Assembly (NCBI GenBank): GCA_027574665.1
Contig: CM050658.1
Location: 23,510,317-23,574,316, forward strand
DNA: 64,000 nucleotides
Direction of reading: 5' to 3'
Source: Rhynochetos jubatus
Taxonomy: Eukaryota; Chordata; Aves; Eurypygiformes; Rhynochetidae
Shown here: one piece after another, positions 48,440 to 59,291 of the stretch
Position numbering within the stretch: the stretch's first letter is position 1
How the letters are laid out: every line of letters begins with the position of its first letter
Program-made: the position numbers and the translations under genes
The notes under the pieces: model-generated
Told to the model about the DNA's origin: nothing
The model's database searches: none
What the model saw: only the letters and a program-made list of their open reading frames with translations

Positions 48440-49359
48440 CTGGAGGAGCAGTTGGGAACGTTGGTCTGTCCTGTGCACCACTGGTGCAGGCAGTCGTAGC
48501 AGGACCGCTGGGGACGAGCTGTGGGGGTGAGTGGGCTGGTCCAGTTTCTCTGGGATCTGGAGGCCGCTGGCCTGGTTCTGCTGTGGCGGGTGCAGTGGGG
48601 TGGGGGGACACAGCAGTCGCTTCCTCTTGTCTTGGGTCTGAAGGGCACTGAAGTGCTGCTGCTTCAGCCGGGTTAATGGGGGCAGAGTGGGTGGATGCGG
48701 CAGGGGGTTCCTATCGTCGTGGGCCTCGAGGCTGCTGGCCTGCCGCTGCCCTGGCGGCTCTAATGGTGCCACTGTTGGGGGGGATGCAGCGGGCGGTTCC
48801 TATCGTCCTGGGCCTACAGGCCACTGAGCGGCTTCTGCTGTGACGGCTGCAATGGCGGCTTTGCTAGGGGGTCCGGTACATGGTTCCTGCTGTCCTGGGC
48901 CTGGAGGCCACTGAACGGCTTCTGCTGTGGTGGCGGCAATGGCGCCGGGGTTCTTGGTTCAGGTTCCTCCTCTGGCCTCAGGCTGACTGTTTGCTTCAGC
49001 CAGGCAGCAGGGAATGGGCTGGGGGGATGCAGTGGGCGGTTCATATTGTCCTGGGCCTCGAGGCCGCCGGCCTGGTTCCGGCGCAGCAGAGAGGCCAGGG
49101 ACGGGCTGCGGGGGTGCGGGGGCTGTGTGGAGCCCGGGCGTGCTGGTTTTCCTGGCTGCTGTTGACCGCTCCTGGCTTTGGGTCCAGCTCTCGGGCGTGA
49201 TAGGACGGCCTATCCAGTCGTCTGGGCGCGAGGCGTAGCCGCTGGTGTCCGGCCGGGCAGCTGAAGCTGCCGAGTGGTGCCTGTGGAGAGAGGAGGCTGG
49301 TGAGGCCCTCAGCCGCAGACGGGACACAGGGACTGTCCTGCACAGCCTGGCCCAGAGCT
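48440..49359 (-). pseudogene. Second orphan tail fragment of block C
   Basis: Matches 14586-15505. The acceptor lies just above 49280. The extra-T frameshift is near 49162. The right edge breaks into the 1.1-kb spacer at the same base as in block B. Confidence 0.55.
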
Positions 49360-50473
49360 TATGCAACCCACTGGCCCTGGCTGAGCTGTTGGCACACTTG
49401 TTTTGGTGCAGTTTTTCCCCTCTTAACTATTGGACAGCTCTATAGGCTTAGTTATTCTTGTCAAGCCTTAGCTATTGTTCAGGGAGTCTGGTGGTGAAGC
49501 GCCCAGTATCATACCAAAACACTCTTGCACTGCCAAGGTGGGGAATGGCTGTGCTAGGGGTCAGTTGCCTGGTTACAGCGGGGATGTGTCTCCTCAACAC
49601 CCTTTTGATGTTGCATTTGCGGAGCAGGATCCCACAGCGGAGCTCTGCTCTGCCCCGAGGATGCCACGTGCCCCGTGGGACCCAGGTGACTCCAGGTCCT
49701 CTCCCAGGTCTCCTTCCTGGGCTGTACCCCGTGGCTCAGCCCATGGGGGGTGAGGGGGACATCAGCTTATTGCAGGAATTTCTCAGCCTGTCTCTAGTGA
49801 CACATAGACAGAAGGCACAGGAAAAGCACAGGCGCCTTTCAAAATGCCAGATGCTCTGTTGTTTCCTTCCTACCGTGGGTTTTCCATTACCCCAGCCTTG
49901 GCCCACCAGCAGTGTGCCCAGACGCTCTCCCCACTGCTCTTTGGCAGCCCCGCTGGTCCAGATCCTCCCGTTTCTATGGAAAGCCCTTCAGGTCAATGAG
50001 TTCCTGTTCCTCCTTATTTGGAAGCATGTGTCCTGGCAGGAAAAGCCATCCAGTGACCACACAGCTGATTCCTAAACGCACCCAGGGTCCAGAGGCTTCA
50101 CACCACTGGACAGCCCGAGTCGCAAGTGTGTCCTTGAGGGGGGGTGTGGAGGGGAAAGCTGGGCAGGAGAGCAGACCCTGTGCACACGCTGCCCCTGCCC
50201 CTGAGAGTGCCCAGAGAAAGGACTCTCTGGAGCTCACACCTGCTCTTCACCACACAGAGGAAGCCCTTGCTAAAGCCCTGGGGGGAAGACCATCACCCAT
50301 ACTTCTTGGGAAGAGGCGTTAAATCCCTCTCCCTCTCAGCCCTTTACAACTTGTTGGCACCAGGAATTGCAACCTAAGCCAAGGCCTCAGAAATAACAAC
50401 AGTCCCAGCCTCCCTTTAGTCTGAGGAGCCATGTGTTTCTGTGGCACCCCCCAAATTGACCTTATCTGTACTA
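49360..50473. other. 1.1-kb spacer, copy 3
   Basis: Same as 702-1815 and 15506-16619. No gene recognised. Confidence 0.5.
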
Positions 50474-51535
50474 GTGCACAGCCTTGGTTGTAAAGGCGTG
50501 TGCGGCTGCGGTGCCCTGTGAGGAGTGGCCACAGCCGCAGGACCACGGCAGAACTCTTAGGAATGCTTCAGCCAGCCTTTCAGCACGCTGCTCAAGCCCT
50601 GGGGTGGTCAGCCCTTTGCTCCTCCCAAGGCAGTAAACGGCTCGCTCAGGGAGCGTCTTAACAGGAGGCTCAGCACCCAGAGGCGGGGATACTTTGCAGC
50701 AGCCCCGGTTGGTGATGGCCCCTCAATTAGGGCCCAACAGGGGCCCATGAACTAGCGAGGACCTATGTTTTGCCTGCAGTACGTTTGCTTCTCAGCCTTG
50801 GGTCCCTGGAGATGCTCCTGATGGCTTCCCTCTTTTCCTGGGTACCCAGTTGGAGAGGTCGAGGGGCAGCTGATCCCGCTGCCATAAACGTTCCCTCACC
50901 CCACGGACCCTCAGAAGCGTGAGAGATTGGTCAGGTTGGGCTCCCGTGACGGCCACCCGCACCGTGCGTCGGTCAGGTTGGTGTCGCTGTCTGTGGCTGG
51001 TCACGGCCACGGGCTCCCCCAGCCCCGGCGGGCCCCGATGTTGGTCGGAGGAGCCCTGAGCCTGGCTCCTCTCTGCCGACAGTGTGGGTATCCACGGCTG
51101 TGCCGGGCACGGAGCTCAGCCAGCGCTGGTGCCTCGCAGGCTTGGCTGTTGGAAGCCCCCAGACACTTGTGTGACAGCTCTGTCCCTCTTTATTTGGGAG
51201 AAAGGATGGAAACACGTAGCTGTCGGTGGGGCTTCCATCAGCGCATCCCAAGTGCTACCCTGTCGGGGATGCCTTCAGGCCTTGCTGGAGTGCTGGAGCA
51301 GTGGGCTGGGAGGGCAGGAAGGCCAGTTGGGTTGGGAGTGTGGCTGGAGGCCGCAGGCCTGGTTCCGCTGCTGCAGGGTGGCGGTTGACGAGCTGGAGGG
51401 ACGTGGGGACCAGCTCAGTTTCTCCTGGTGCTGGAGTGCACAGGTCTGGCTCCATTGCAGCGGGGTAATGCGGGCGGCCTGGGCATACCTGGTGGTTGGC
51501 TTGTCTTGAGGCTGTAGACCTCTAGACTGCTTCTG
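50474..51535. other. 3' flank of gene 6
   Basis: Common 3' flank with the polyadenylation signal at 51189-51194. No further gene seen. Confidence 0.5.
51189..51194 (-). terminator. Polyadenylation signal AATAAA, gene 6
   Basis: AATAAA on the gene strand, 342 nt below the stop codon at 51536. Confidence 0.55.
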
Positions 51536-54500
51536 TCAAAATGGGGGTAATGGGGGCGGGGTGGGGGGACGCGGCAGGCGGTTCCTGTTGTCTTGTGGCT
51601 GGAGGCCACTGAGCTGTTTCTGCTGCTGCGGGAGTAATGGGGGTGGGGTGGGGGGACAGGGCAGGTGGTCCAGTTCCTCCTCCAGCCTGAGGCTGATTGT
51701 TTGCTTCTCCTTCAGCAGAGCAGCAGGGGATGGGCTGGGGGGGCGAGGGGGACGGTCTGCTTTCTCTTGTGTCTGGAAGCCGCTGGCCTGGTTCCGACGG
51801 AGCAGAGCAGCCGGGGACGGGCTCGGGGGGCGCGGGGGCCGTGGGGAGGCCGGGCGTGCTGGTTTTCCTGGCTGCTGTGACTGCTCCTGGCTTTGGGTCC
51901 AGCTCTCAGGTGTTATGGGGCGGCTTATCCAGTCATCCGGCCGCGAGCCATAGCCGCTGGTGTCCGGCCGGGCAGCTGAAGCTGCCGAGTGGTGCCTGTG
52001 GAGAGAGGAGGCTGGTGAGGCCCTCAGCTGCAGACGGGACACAGGGACTGTCCTGCACAGCCTGGCCCAGAGCTGGCAAGGCTCACTGGCACGGGCTGAG
52101 CTGCTGGCACACCCTGACCGATGTGGACACCTGCACCTCATGGCAGCATTGGGCAGGGGAATTCCTGCGGACAGGTTCACCGCTCAGGAGCGGGCGCTGG
52201 CGCGCCTCTCACTTTCTAGGGCAATCTTGTGCCCTGCTCTTCCTCTTCCTGACCTTGCTTTGCCTACGCCTGTCGCTCCTGGGGGCTGCTCTTGCCCGGG
52301 CACGGTCAGGTTGAGCCAACCCTGGCTCCAGTCAGAGCGGGCGCCCAGGAAGGAGGCCCCTGAGCCAAGAGGCCAATTAGAGCATCTGACAGCAGCAGAA
52401 GCCTCAGCGGAGTTCTCTGGCCAACCACCGATGACGCGCCACCGCACAGCAGCCTGACTAGAAATGCTTCCTGGCTATGAGCAGCCATCGAAGGGGGCAG
52501 TGGGGGAAAATCAACGACTCACTCTCTTCTCTTGCTCTGCCGCCGGATCACAACACAGCAGAAGATTATCCCAAGTGGTACACAAATCACGATTGCTACT
52601 GTGGCTATCATGCAGCGCCTTCGCTCGTCTTGGGGACAGAAGAGACCTCCGGTGCTCTGCGGATTGTCAGCGCTTCTGGGCCCCTCGTTGTCCGCATCTG
52701 GAGGAGCAGTTGGGAACGTTGCAGCACGTTTGATACGGCCAGGCAGTTCTCCCTTTCCCCCCAGGGCTGGTGCCTGGAGGCACGCTCCCACCCTCTGGGA
52801 CAGGTTCTCTCACTGAACAAACCTCAGAAGGCCAGAAGGAGAGAGCCCGGGGGGGAGCGCAGCTGCTTGAGCACTCGCTCGCTCGAGGGACGCAGACCAA
52901 TCCCATCCCCGCAGCAGGCAGTGCAACCCCCCAACTCTCCCTGCCCCGGGGCCAGCTCCCACACCCTGAGGGGATGGAGTCCGGCCTTGTCCAGAGACGC
53001 TTGAGCCTTGCTCTCCCCTTCTGCCTTTTCTCCAGCACAGGCACCGCTTGCCAGTGCTCCCAGGCTCTGGGACGTGTCCCCCACTTAGGCACCCGTGCAA
53101 GACTGCTCAGTACCTGAGGCGACTTGAAAGAATTCATATACTTTGCCGTGGTGGTCTTTTCTGGGCTTCAGCAGCACTGCCAAAAAGCAGAGACAACAGG
53201 TAAAGCCTCAGCAGGGCCCAGGCACAGAGGACGCAAGATCCCAAAGGGTGACACCGGCTGGACACAGGACAGCGATTACCTGACGTGCCGGTGGCTGCCA
53301 TCGCTGCTGTTTCTTCAGCAGAAGCTGGCAGTGAGCCGGCGCTGCCTTCCACAAACAGCTCCTTCTGCACACCCTCTCGGTCCGTCTCTTGAGAAAGCAA
53401 GCGGGACATTTGGGTCAGAGGGATGCGTTCCCCATCAGGGAGACGGCATCGACTGGAGGCAGTACTCCTCAAAGGCACTGACAAGGTTTAGACAAAACGC
53501 CTGGGCTGTTGGGGCTGCACCGAGTCACTCGTGCAAGTAGCAGCCACGCCTGGCCTGCTGGGAGTGCAGGAGCTTGCACGCCACCCTCTGGCCTGCACTG
53601 CACCTGCTGTGTTTTGGCCAGCTGCAAGGTGGCCTGCCTCCAGAGAGGACGGGAAGAAGCTGCAGCCAGGCCAGCTGGGGAAACAGCCCTGCTGGGAAGG
53701 GCTCCTCCACAAGGCCCTCTCGCCCTTCCCTGTAAGCACCAGCAATGGCCGCATTCGGCCCATCCCAGCTACCGGTCTGCAGATGGGAAATGGAGCACAA
53801 CCCAGAAAGCCTGCCCAATCACCATCTCCACCCGACTTCCAGCTCTAGGGAAGGGCAGCCGGTGTTGCTTGGGACCTCACTCCCGCCTGGAACCAGCCCA
53901 GCGGGCAAGCAGTGCTGCCCGTGAGCTGAACTCGGCACACGCCAGGCCCTCAAATCTGCCTGCCGACGTCTGCACACACCAGCTCTGAGCCGCACTGGTC
54001 AGACTGGGGCAGCAGCTGCCCCCGGCACTCGGCTCGACCCACAGCTTGCAGCAGAGGCCCTGCACCACCTCTGTGGCTCCCCAGCACCAGCGGGGCGTGA
54101 AACCCAGCATGGCTGCAGCCAGGCCCTGACCCATCCCTTCCAGCAGTGCAGGCAACAGCCTGCTCAGACATGGATGTAAAACCTCTGGTTGCCGAGTCTC
54201 GCGGCTAAGGCAGAGTGAAATCTACTCACCGAGTCTTTTCTGCAGTTCCTTCAGCATTTCCCTTAGGACCTCAGATGGCTTCGGGGATGTTTTTCCTCCT
54301 TCAGCTTGGTACTTTGCTCTGGGAGGTCCTTAAGAGACATTACTCGGTTCAGTTTCACATGACAGAAACCCCGTGCTTAGCCTGCTGGTCAGCAGAGACA
54401 GACTACTCACCCCCGCGACGCCAGCCGGGCTCTAGTGCCGCATCGGCCCGAGGAGCTGGAACAGTCCTGCCCACGGACACATCTGGAACTAAACACGCAG

Positions 54501-55501
54501 AGAAGTTTCCGTCATCTCCTGCGACCTCCATCGGCAGAACTGGATCGCAGAAGCGGAAAGGGGAGGGCACACATGCACAGGTCTCCATGCTCACAGCTGC
54601 AGAGGCGCCCGGCTGGCTGAGCCTGGGGCTTTGAGCTGGCAGCTCTCAGAGGGAGGAAAGAGCCGTGACGTACCCAGGTGCTCTCGCGGAGGCTCAGCCC
54701 TGGAACCCAGCTGGGAAGCTGCATCACCTTCATCTCCAGGCATGGCTGCAAAGAAGCACAGGACACAACAGCTCCTGTCACACAGTTGAAGGCACTCCTC
54801 CCGATGGGAGTGGCAGGGAGTGCAATTCAAAGATCCACTCGGCGGCACTGGCCTCTCCCTTCCCCTCAGAGCACCATGCAGTGACCGCGTGGTGCCTGCA
54901 GTGAGGGGCGCTGTGCTGGGCCAAAAGGAATCCAGAGAAAGGACTCCCTGGAGCTCACACCGACTCTAACCTCACCCCCAGCACCCCTGATGTCTCAGCA
55001 GCCGGCACCCACCGGGAGCAGCTCAGGCTCTCGGGGACCAGCACAGACAGCTTTGCAAGGCAAAGCGCCCCGGGGCACATCACTACACCCAGCCTCTTGT
55101 CTCTCTGCTCTTCTCCATCTCTGTGGCTCCAAACCAAGATCCAGCTGAGAAGCTGCATAAGCACTGCCACCACCCTCATCTAGAAGCAAGCACAGATGCA
55201 AACCGTTTCCATCCCATGTTGGGATGCACTTAGTGACCTGCGGGCACTGGAAGGGGGTCACGTAACAAGCTGGGAGCCAGGCATAGGTGGAGATTGCCAA
55301 AGCTGCAGAGGGGCCTGGTGACCTCGTGCCTGGCAAAACCCACCATCCTCGCTTCTCTGGGAGAAGAACCCTCTGGCCTGTGAAAGGCTGCACCGGCGCA
55401 GCCCACGTACCTGCTCCCTGTGCTTGCCACGGGGCAGCCCAGGCAGCCTGGACATGCAGGGCCACAAGAAGGAGGAAGAGGAGGTAGCAGGCAGAGGCCA
55501 T
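51536..55501 (-). CDS. Array gene 6: intact type I membrane protein with proline-rich tail
   Basis: Exons: 55411-55501, 54674-54745, 54411-54488, 54230-54328, 53280-53477, 53114-53176, 52523-52697, 51536-51995. The total is 1236 nt, or 411 residues. Donors run GTACGT, GTACGT, GTGAGT, GTGAGT, GTAATC, GTACTG, GTGAGT; acceptors include CTTCTTTGCAG and CTGCTCCTCCAG. Residues 1-23 are the signal peptide. Residues 31-113 are the cassette region, ending in an amphipathic helix (PSEVLREMLKELQKRL). Residues 114-201 are hydrophilic, with VYEFFQVASG at the end. Residues 229-251 are the membrane helix, followed by RRQSKRR as a stop-transfer signal. Residues 260-411 are the tail, rich in PPRPPSP, PPTPPP and Q, with possible SH3 or EVH1 ligands. 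Start and signal peptide make it membrane-bound with the N-terminus outside. Family unknown. Confidence 0.75.
52254..52385 (-). other. Possible optional cassette exon between exon 7 and tail, gene 6
   Basis: Between a good acceptor (CTTCTGCTGCTGTCAG) and a modest donor (GCAAG|GTCAGG) lies an open 132-nt segment. It starts and ends in phase 2, so it could be included or skipped without changing the tail frame. It reads CSNWPLGSGASFLGARSDW and onward. Equivalents are 60010-60141 (gene 7) and 25425-25556 (gene 3). Transcript data are needed to decide. Confidence 0.3.
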
Positions 55502-55522
55502 GGCTCCCTGTGCTCGCACCAC

Positions 55523-55563
<41 letters not shown>

Positions 55564-56291
55564 AGTCGGGGCCAGGGGCTGAGCGGTCAGTGCTTATGGC
55601 CAGCGTGGTGCCTCAGGGCTCTGTGACATCACAGCCCCGCTGTGACCTCACAAGTGGGCACGGCTGCATGGGGATGGCTCTCAGGCTGCCAGTGGAGCAC
55701 CTCTGGAGCACAGCCAGGGAGGCAGCACGTCCTGTCAGGCAGCTCCATCCAAGGGCTGGGACACAGTCCCTCCCGGGGCAGAGCCCACAGCTCTGCCCTG
55801 TTTTCCGGTCACTGTCGCCAGCGCAGCGAGGAGCTGAGTCCCCCAGAACAACAGGAAACCACAGCCAAGGCATTGCTGACCTCCTCGGGTGCTGTTAGCA
55901 AACCCTCCTGAGGCTGCAGTGAGGGATTTCAGGCTCGAGACAAGTGCAGCTTCCCTCCCGTAGGCAGCCTTCGGGGTCCCGCAGGCTAACGAGTCACTTT
56001 TGTTTCAGGGGAAAGATGAAGCCTTTCCTTTTCCATTTCTTCTTCACGTGATATTGAGGGGAACACTTGCTGTCAGGGTCCTCAAACAGCAAAGACAGTC
56101 AATAAAACAGAAATCCTATTCTCTTACATTATTTGACATGCCAAAGGAAACCTCCAGAGAGCACGCAGGGGGGGTATATGCTTCCTGACCAGCCTAGTGG
56201 CCTTCTAGGATGCTGCGAGTCCATCAGTGGACAAGGCAAGAGCTACGGATGCCGTCGATCTATGGCGTCCCGGCGCCTGGTAACGCAAGCA
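55502..56291. promoter_or_regulatory. Upstream region of gene 6
   Basis: (CTG)13 at 55524-55562 and the CRE-like site at 55622-55633. Otherwise as gene 1. Confidence 0.4.
55524..55562. repeat. (CTG)13 tract, gene 6
   Basis: Thirteen perfect CTG units above the start codon. Confidence 0.95.
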
Positions 56292-57705
56292 CAGAATCAT
56301 AGACCTTTAAGATCATCGAGTCCAACCACGAACCAAACACTGCCAAATCCACCATTAAACCATATCCCTAAGCACCTTGTCCGCACGTCTGTCAAATCCC
56401 TCCAGGGATGGTGACTTCACGAGCTGGCCTGGACAGCCTGTTCCAATGCCTGACAGCCCCTTCCATGGAGAAATTTTCCACAATATCCAATCTAACCCTC
56501 CCCTGGCACAACATGAGGCCGTTTCCTCTTGTCCTGCCATTTGTCACTTGGGAGAAGAGACCAACACCCACCTCTCTGCACTCTCCTTTCAGGGAGCTGT
56601 AGGGAGCAACAAGGTCTCCCCTCAGCCTCCTCTTCTCCAGGCTGAACACCCCCAGCTGCCTCAGCCGCTCCTCACAGTCCTTGTGCTCCAGACCCTTCCC
56701 CAGCTCCGTTGCCCTTCTCTGGACGTGCTCCAGCACATCAGTCTCTTTCTTGTAGTGAGGGGCTGTGCTGGTTTTAGGCAGGAAAGTGTTAACTTCCTTT
56801 ACAGTTGCTGGCATGAAGACAGGTTCCTGAATCTACCCGGAGAATAGTACCGATAAGGTGTCTTTTTAGCAGGCGCTGGGGAGTGCCTGCACCAAATTCA
56901 GCTTCTGGTACTGCAGCTGTGTTCCCAGCTTTCTGCCTGTGTGGCCAGCTTTCTCACTGTGGGCAGTGAGGGAAGACACACAGTTCAGACAGCTAACCCA
57001 AACTGACCGAAGGTGCATTTCATTCCATAGTACGTCATGCTAGGTACATAAGCAGTGAGCGGGCTCAGGGGGCCATGACACTTTCTCTCAGTTTCTCACC
57101 CTTGCCAACACTCTCTAACTCCTTTGTTAGTTGCTTTGGTAACTCCTTTGCTGGCTCATTTGTGAGTGCGTTGTTGGGTCTGCTAGTGTTCCCGCTCGTG
57201 CTGTCGCTCATAGCGCGCGCTCGGACTCTGCTGCGATCGCTCTCGGGCTCCGGCTCTCGGGCTCTCTGGCTCTGACTCTCACTCATCGGGACCTGGTTGT
57301 GCATCAGTCGGCAGGTGGTGAGCAACTATATCCTACTGTATCCCATGTTTTATTTTCTATTGTTTTAATTACTTATTAGTAGTATTATTTTCATATATTC
57401 ATTTAGAGATATATTACTCATTTATATTCAACTGGTAAATATTCTTATCTCAATTTTATGAGCTTCCTTGTTTGTCTCCTCCGATTCTGCCCCTCCACTG
57501 GAGGAAGGGGGCGGGGACCTGTAGGCGGCGGCCTCGTGGTATTTGGCTAGCCGGAGTTACACGACGACAGCAGTCCCAAACTGAACACGGTGTTCGAGGT
57601 GTGGCCTCGCCAGTGCCCATTACAGGGCAAGAATCACTGCCCTGCTCCTGCTGACCACACTGTTCCTGATGCCGGCCAGGACACCGTTGGCCTTTCTGGC
57701 CACCC
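56292..57705 (-). mobile_element. CR1 LINE 3' fragment, copy 6 (split by LTR)
   Basis: 56292-56763 plus 57574-57705, collinear with the other copies. Confidence 0.85.
56764..57573 (+). mobile_element. Solo-LTR-like insertion, copy 6
   Basis: Same insertion and breakpoint as the other units. Confidence 0.65.
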
Positions 57706-59291
57706 TGCTGTGGGCACCACATTTGGCTGTCCAGCTGCCTGCACGTCCCCAGTCCTGGAGGGCTTGTCTCATGGCAGCTCTGCTCTATGGGGAGAGGGGC
57801 TACAGCAGGACAGCAGAACAAGGCATCATCTCCAGTAAGGACTTTTCCCAAGTGTCCATGAGACCGAGGGTGGCGTTTGTTGGACGCAACACAGGTTTCT
57901 GGTGACGAGACCTGTCAAGCCTCCCTGCAGGCGCCCGTCTCAGCTGCGGTTGTCATTGGGTTGCATGAGTTTACCCCTGAGCTGGAGGCTCTGCTGGTGG
58001 TGGGGACAATGTCCAGCTCTGCAGCAATTCACCAGGCAAAGGACCGATCTCGGGGAGGAATCCTCTGCCTTTCACACACGAGGAGGAGTGCCGCACACAA
58101 CCTCCGTGAGCGTTTTTGCTGCTCAGCCTCTTGGACGGACCGCAAAAGCTTTCAAGGGTGTTTTCCGTGGTGTTGTGGACTTTCCTGTTGGAGTTACTGG
58201 ACGCTCCTGGGGGATGGACGACCGTTCTACTGCACAGCCTTGGTTGTAAAGGCGTGTGCGGCTGCGGTGCCCTGTGAGGAGTGGCCACAGCCGCAGGACC
58301 ACAGCAGAACTCTTAGGAATGCTTCAGCCAGCCTTTCAGCACGCTGCTCAAGCCCTGGGGTGGTCAGCCCTTTGCTCCTCCCAAGGCAGTAAACGGCTCG
58401 CTCAGGGAGCGTCTTAACAGGAGGCTCAGCACCCAGAGGCGGGGATACTTTGCAGCAGCCCCGGTTGGTGATGGCCCCTCAATTAGGGCCCAACAGGGGC
58501 CCATGAACTAGCGAGGACCTATGTTTTGCCTGCAGTACGTTTGCTTCTCAGCCTTGGGTCCCTGGAGATGCTCCTGATGGCTTCCCTCTTTTCCTGGGTA
58601 CCCGGTTGGAGAGGTCGAGGGGCAGCTGATCCCGCTGCCATAAACGTTCCCTCACCCCACGGACCCTCAGAAGCGTGAGAGATTGGTCAGGTTGGGCTCC
58701 CGTGACGGCCACCCGCACCGTGCGTCAGTCAGGTTGGTGTCGCTGTCTGTGGCTGGTCACGGCCACGGGCTCCCCCAGCCCCGGCGGGCCCCGATGTTGG
58801 TCGGAGGAGCCCTGAGCCTGGCTCCTCTCTGCCGACAGTGTGGGTATCCACGGCTGTGCCGGGCACGGAGCTCAGCCAGCGCTGGTGCCTCGCAGGCTTG
58901 GCTGTTGGAAGCCCCCAGACACTTGTGTGACAGCTCTGTCCCTCTTTATTTGGGAGAAAGGATGGAAACGCGTAGCTGTCGGTGGGGCTTCCATCAGCGC
59001 ATCCCAAGTGCTACCCTGTCGGGGATGCCTTCAGGCCTTGCTGGAGTGCTGGAGCAGTGGGCTGGGAGGGCAGGAAGGCCAGTTGGGTTGGGAGTGTGGC
59101 TGGAGGCCGCAGGCCTGGTTCCGCTGCTGCAGGGTGGCGGTTGACGAGCTGGAGGGACGTGGGGACCAGCTCAGTTTCTCCTGGTGCTGGAGTGCACAGG
59201 TCTGGCTCCATTGCAGCGGGGTAATGCGGGCGGCCTGGGCATACCTGGTGGTTGGCTTGTCTTGAGGCTGTAGACCTCTAGACTGCTTCTG
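57706..59291. other. Intergenic segment and 3' flank of gene 7
   Basis: Normal arrangement without orphan block or spacer. Polyadenylation signal at 58945-58950. No further gene seen. Confidence 0.45.
58945..58950 (-). terminator. Polyadenylation signal AATAAA, gene 7
   Basis: AATAAA on the gene strand, 342 nt below the stop codon at 59292. Confidence 0.55.
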
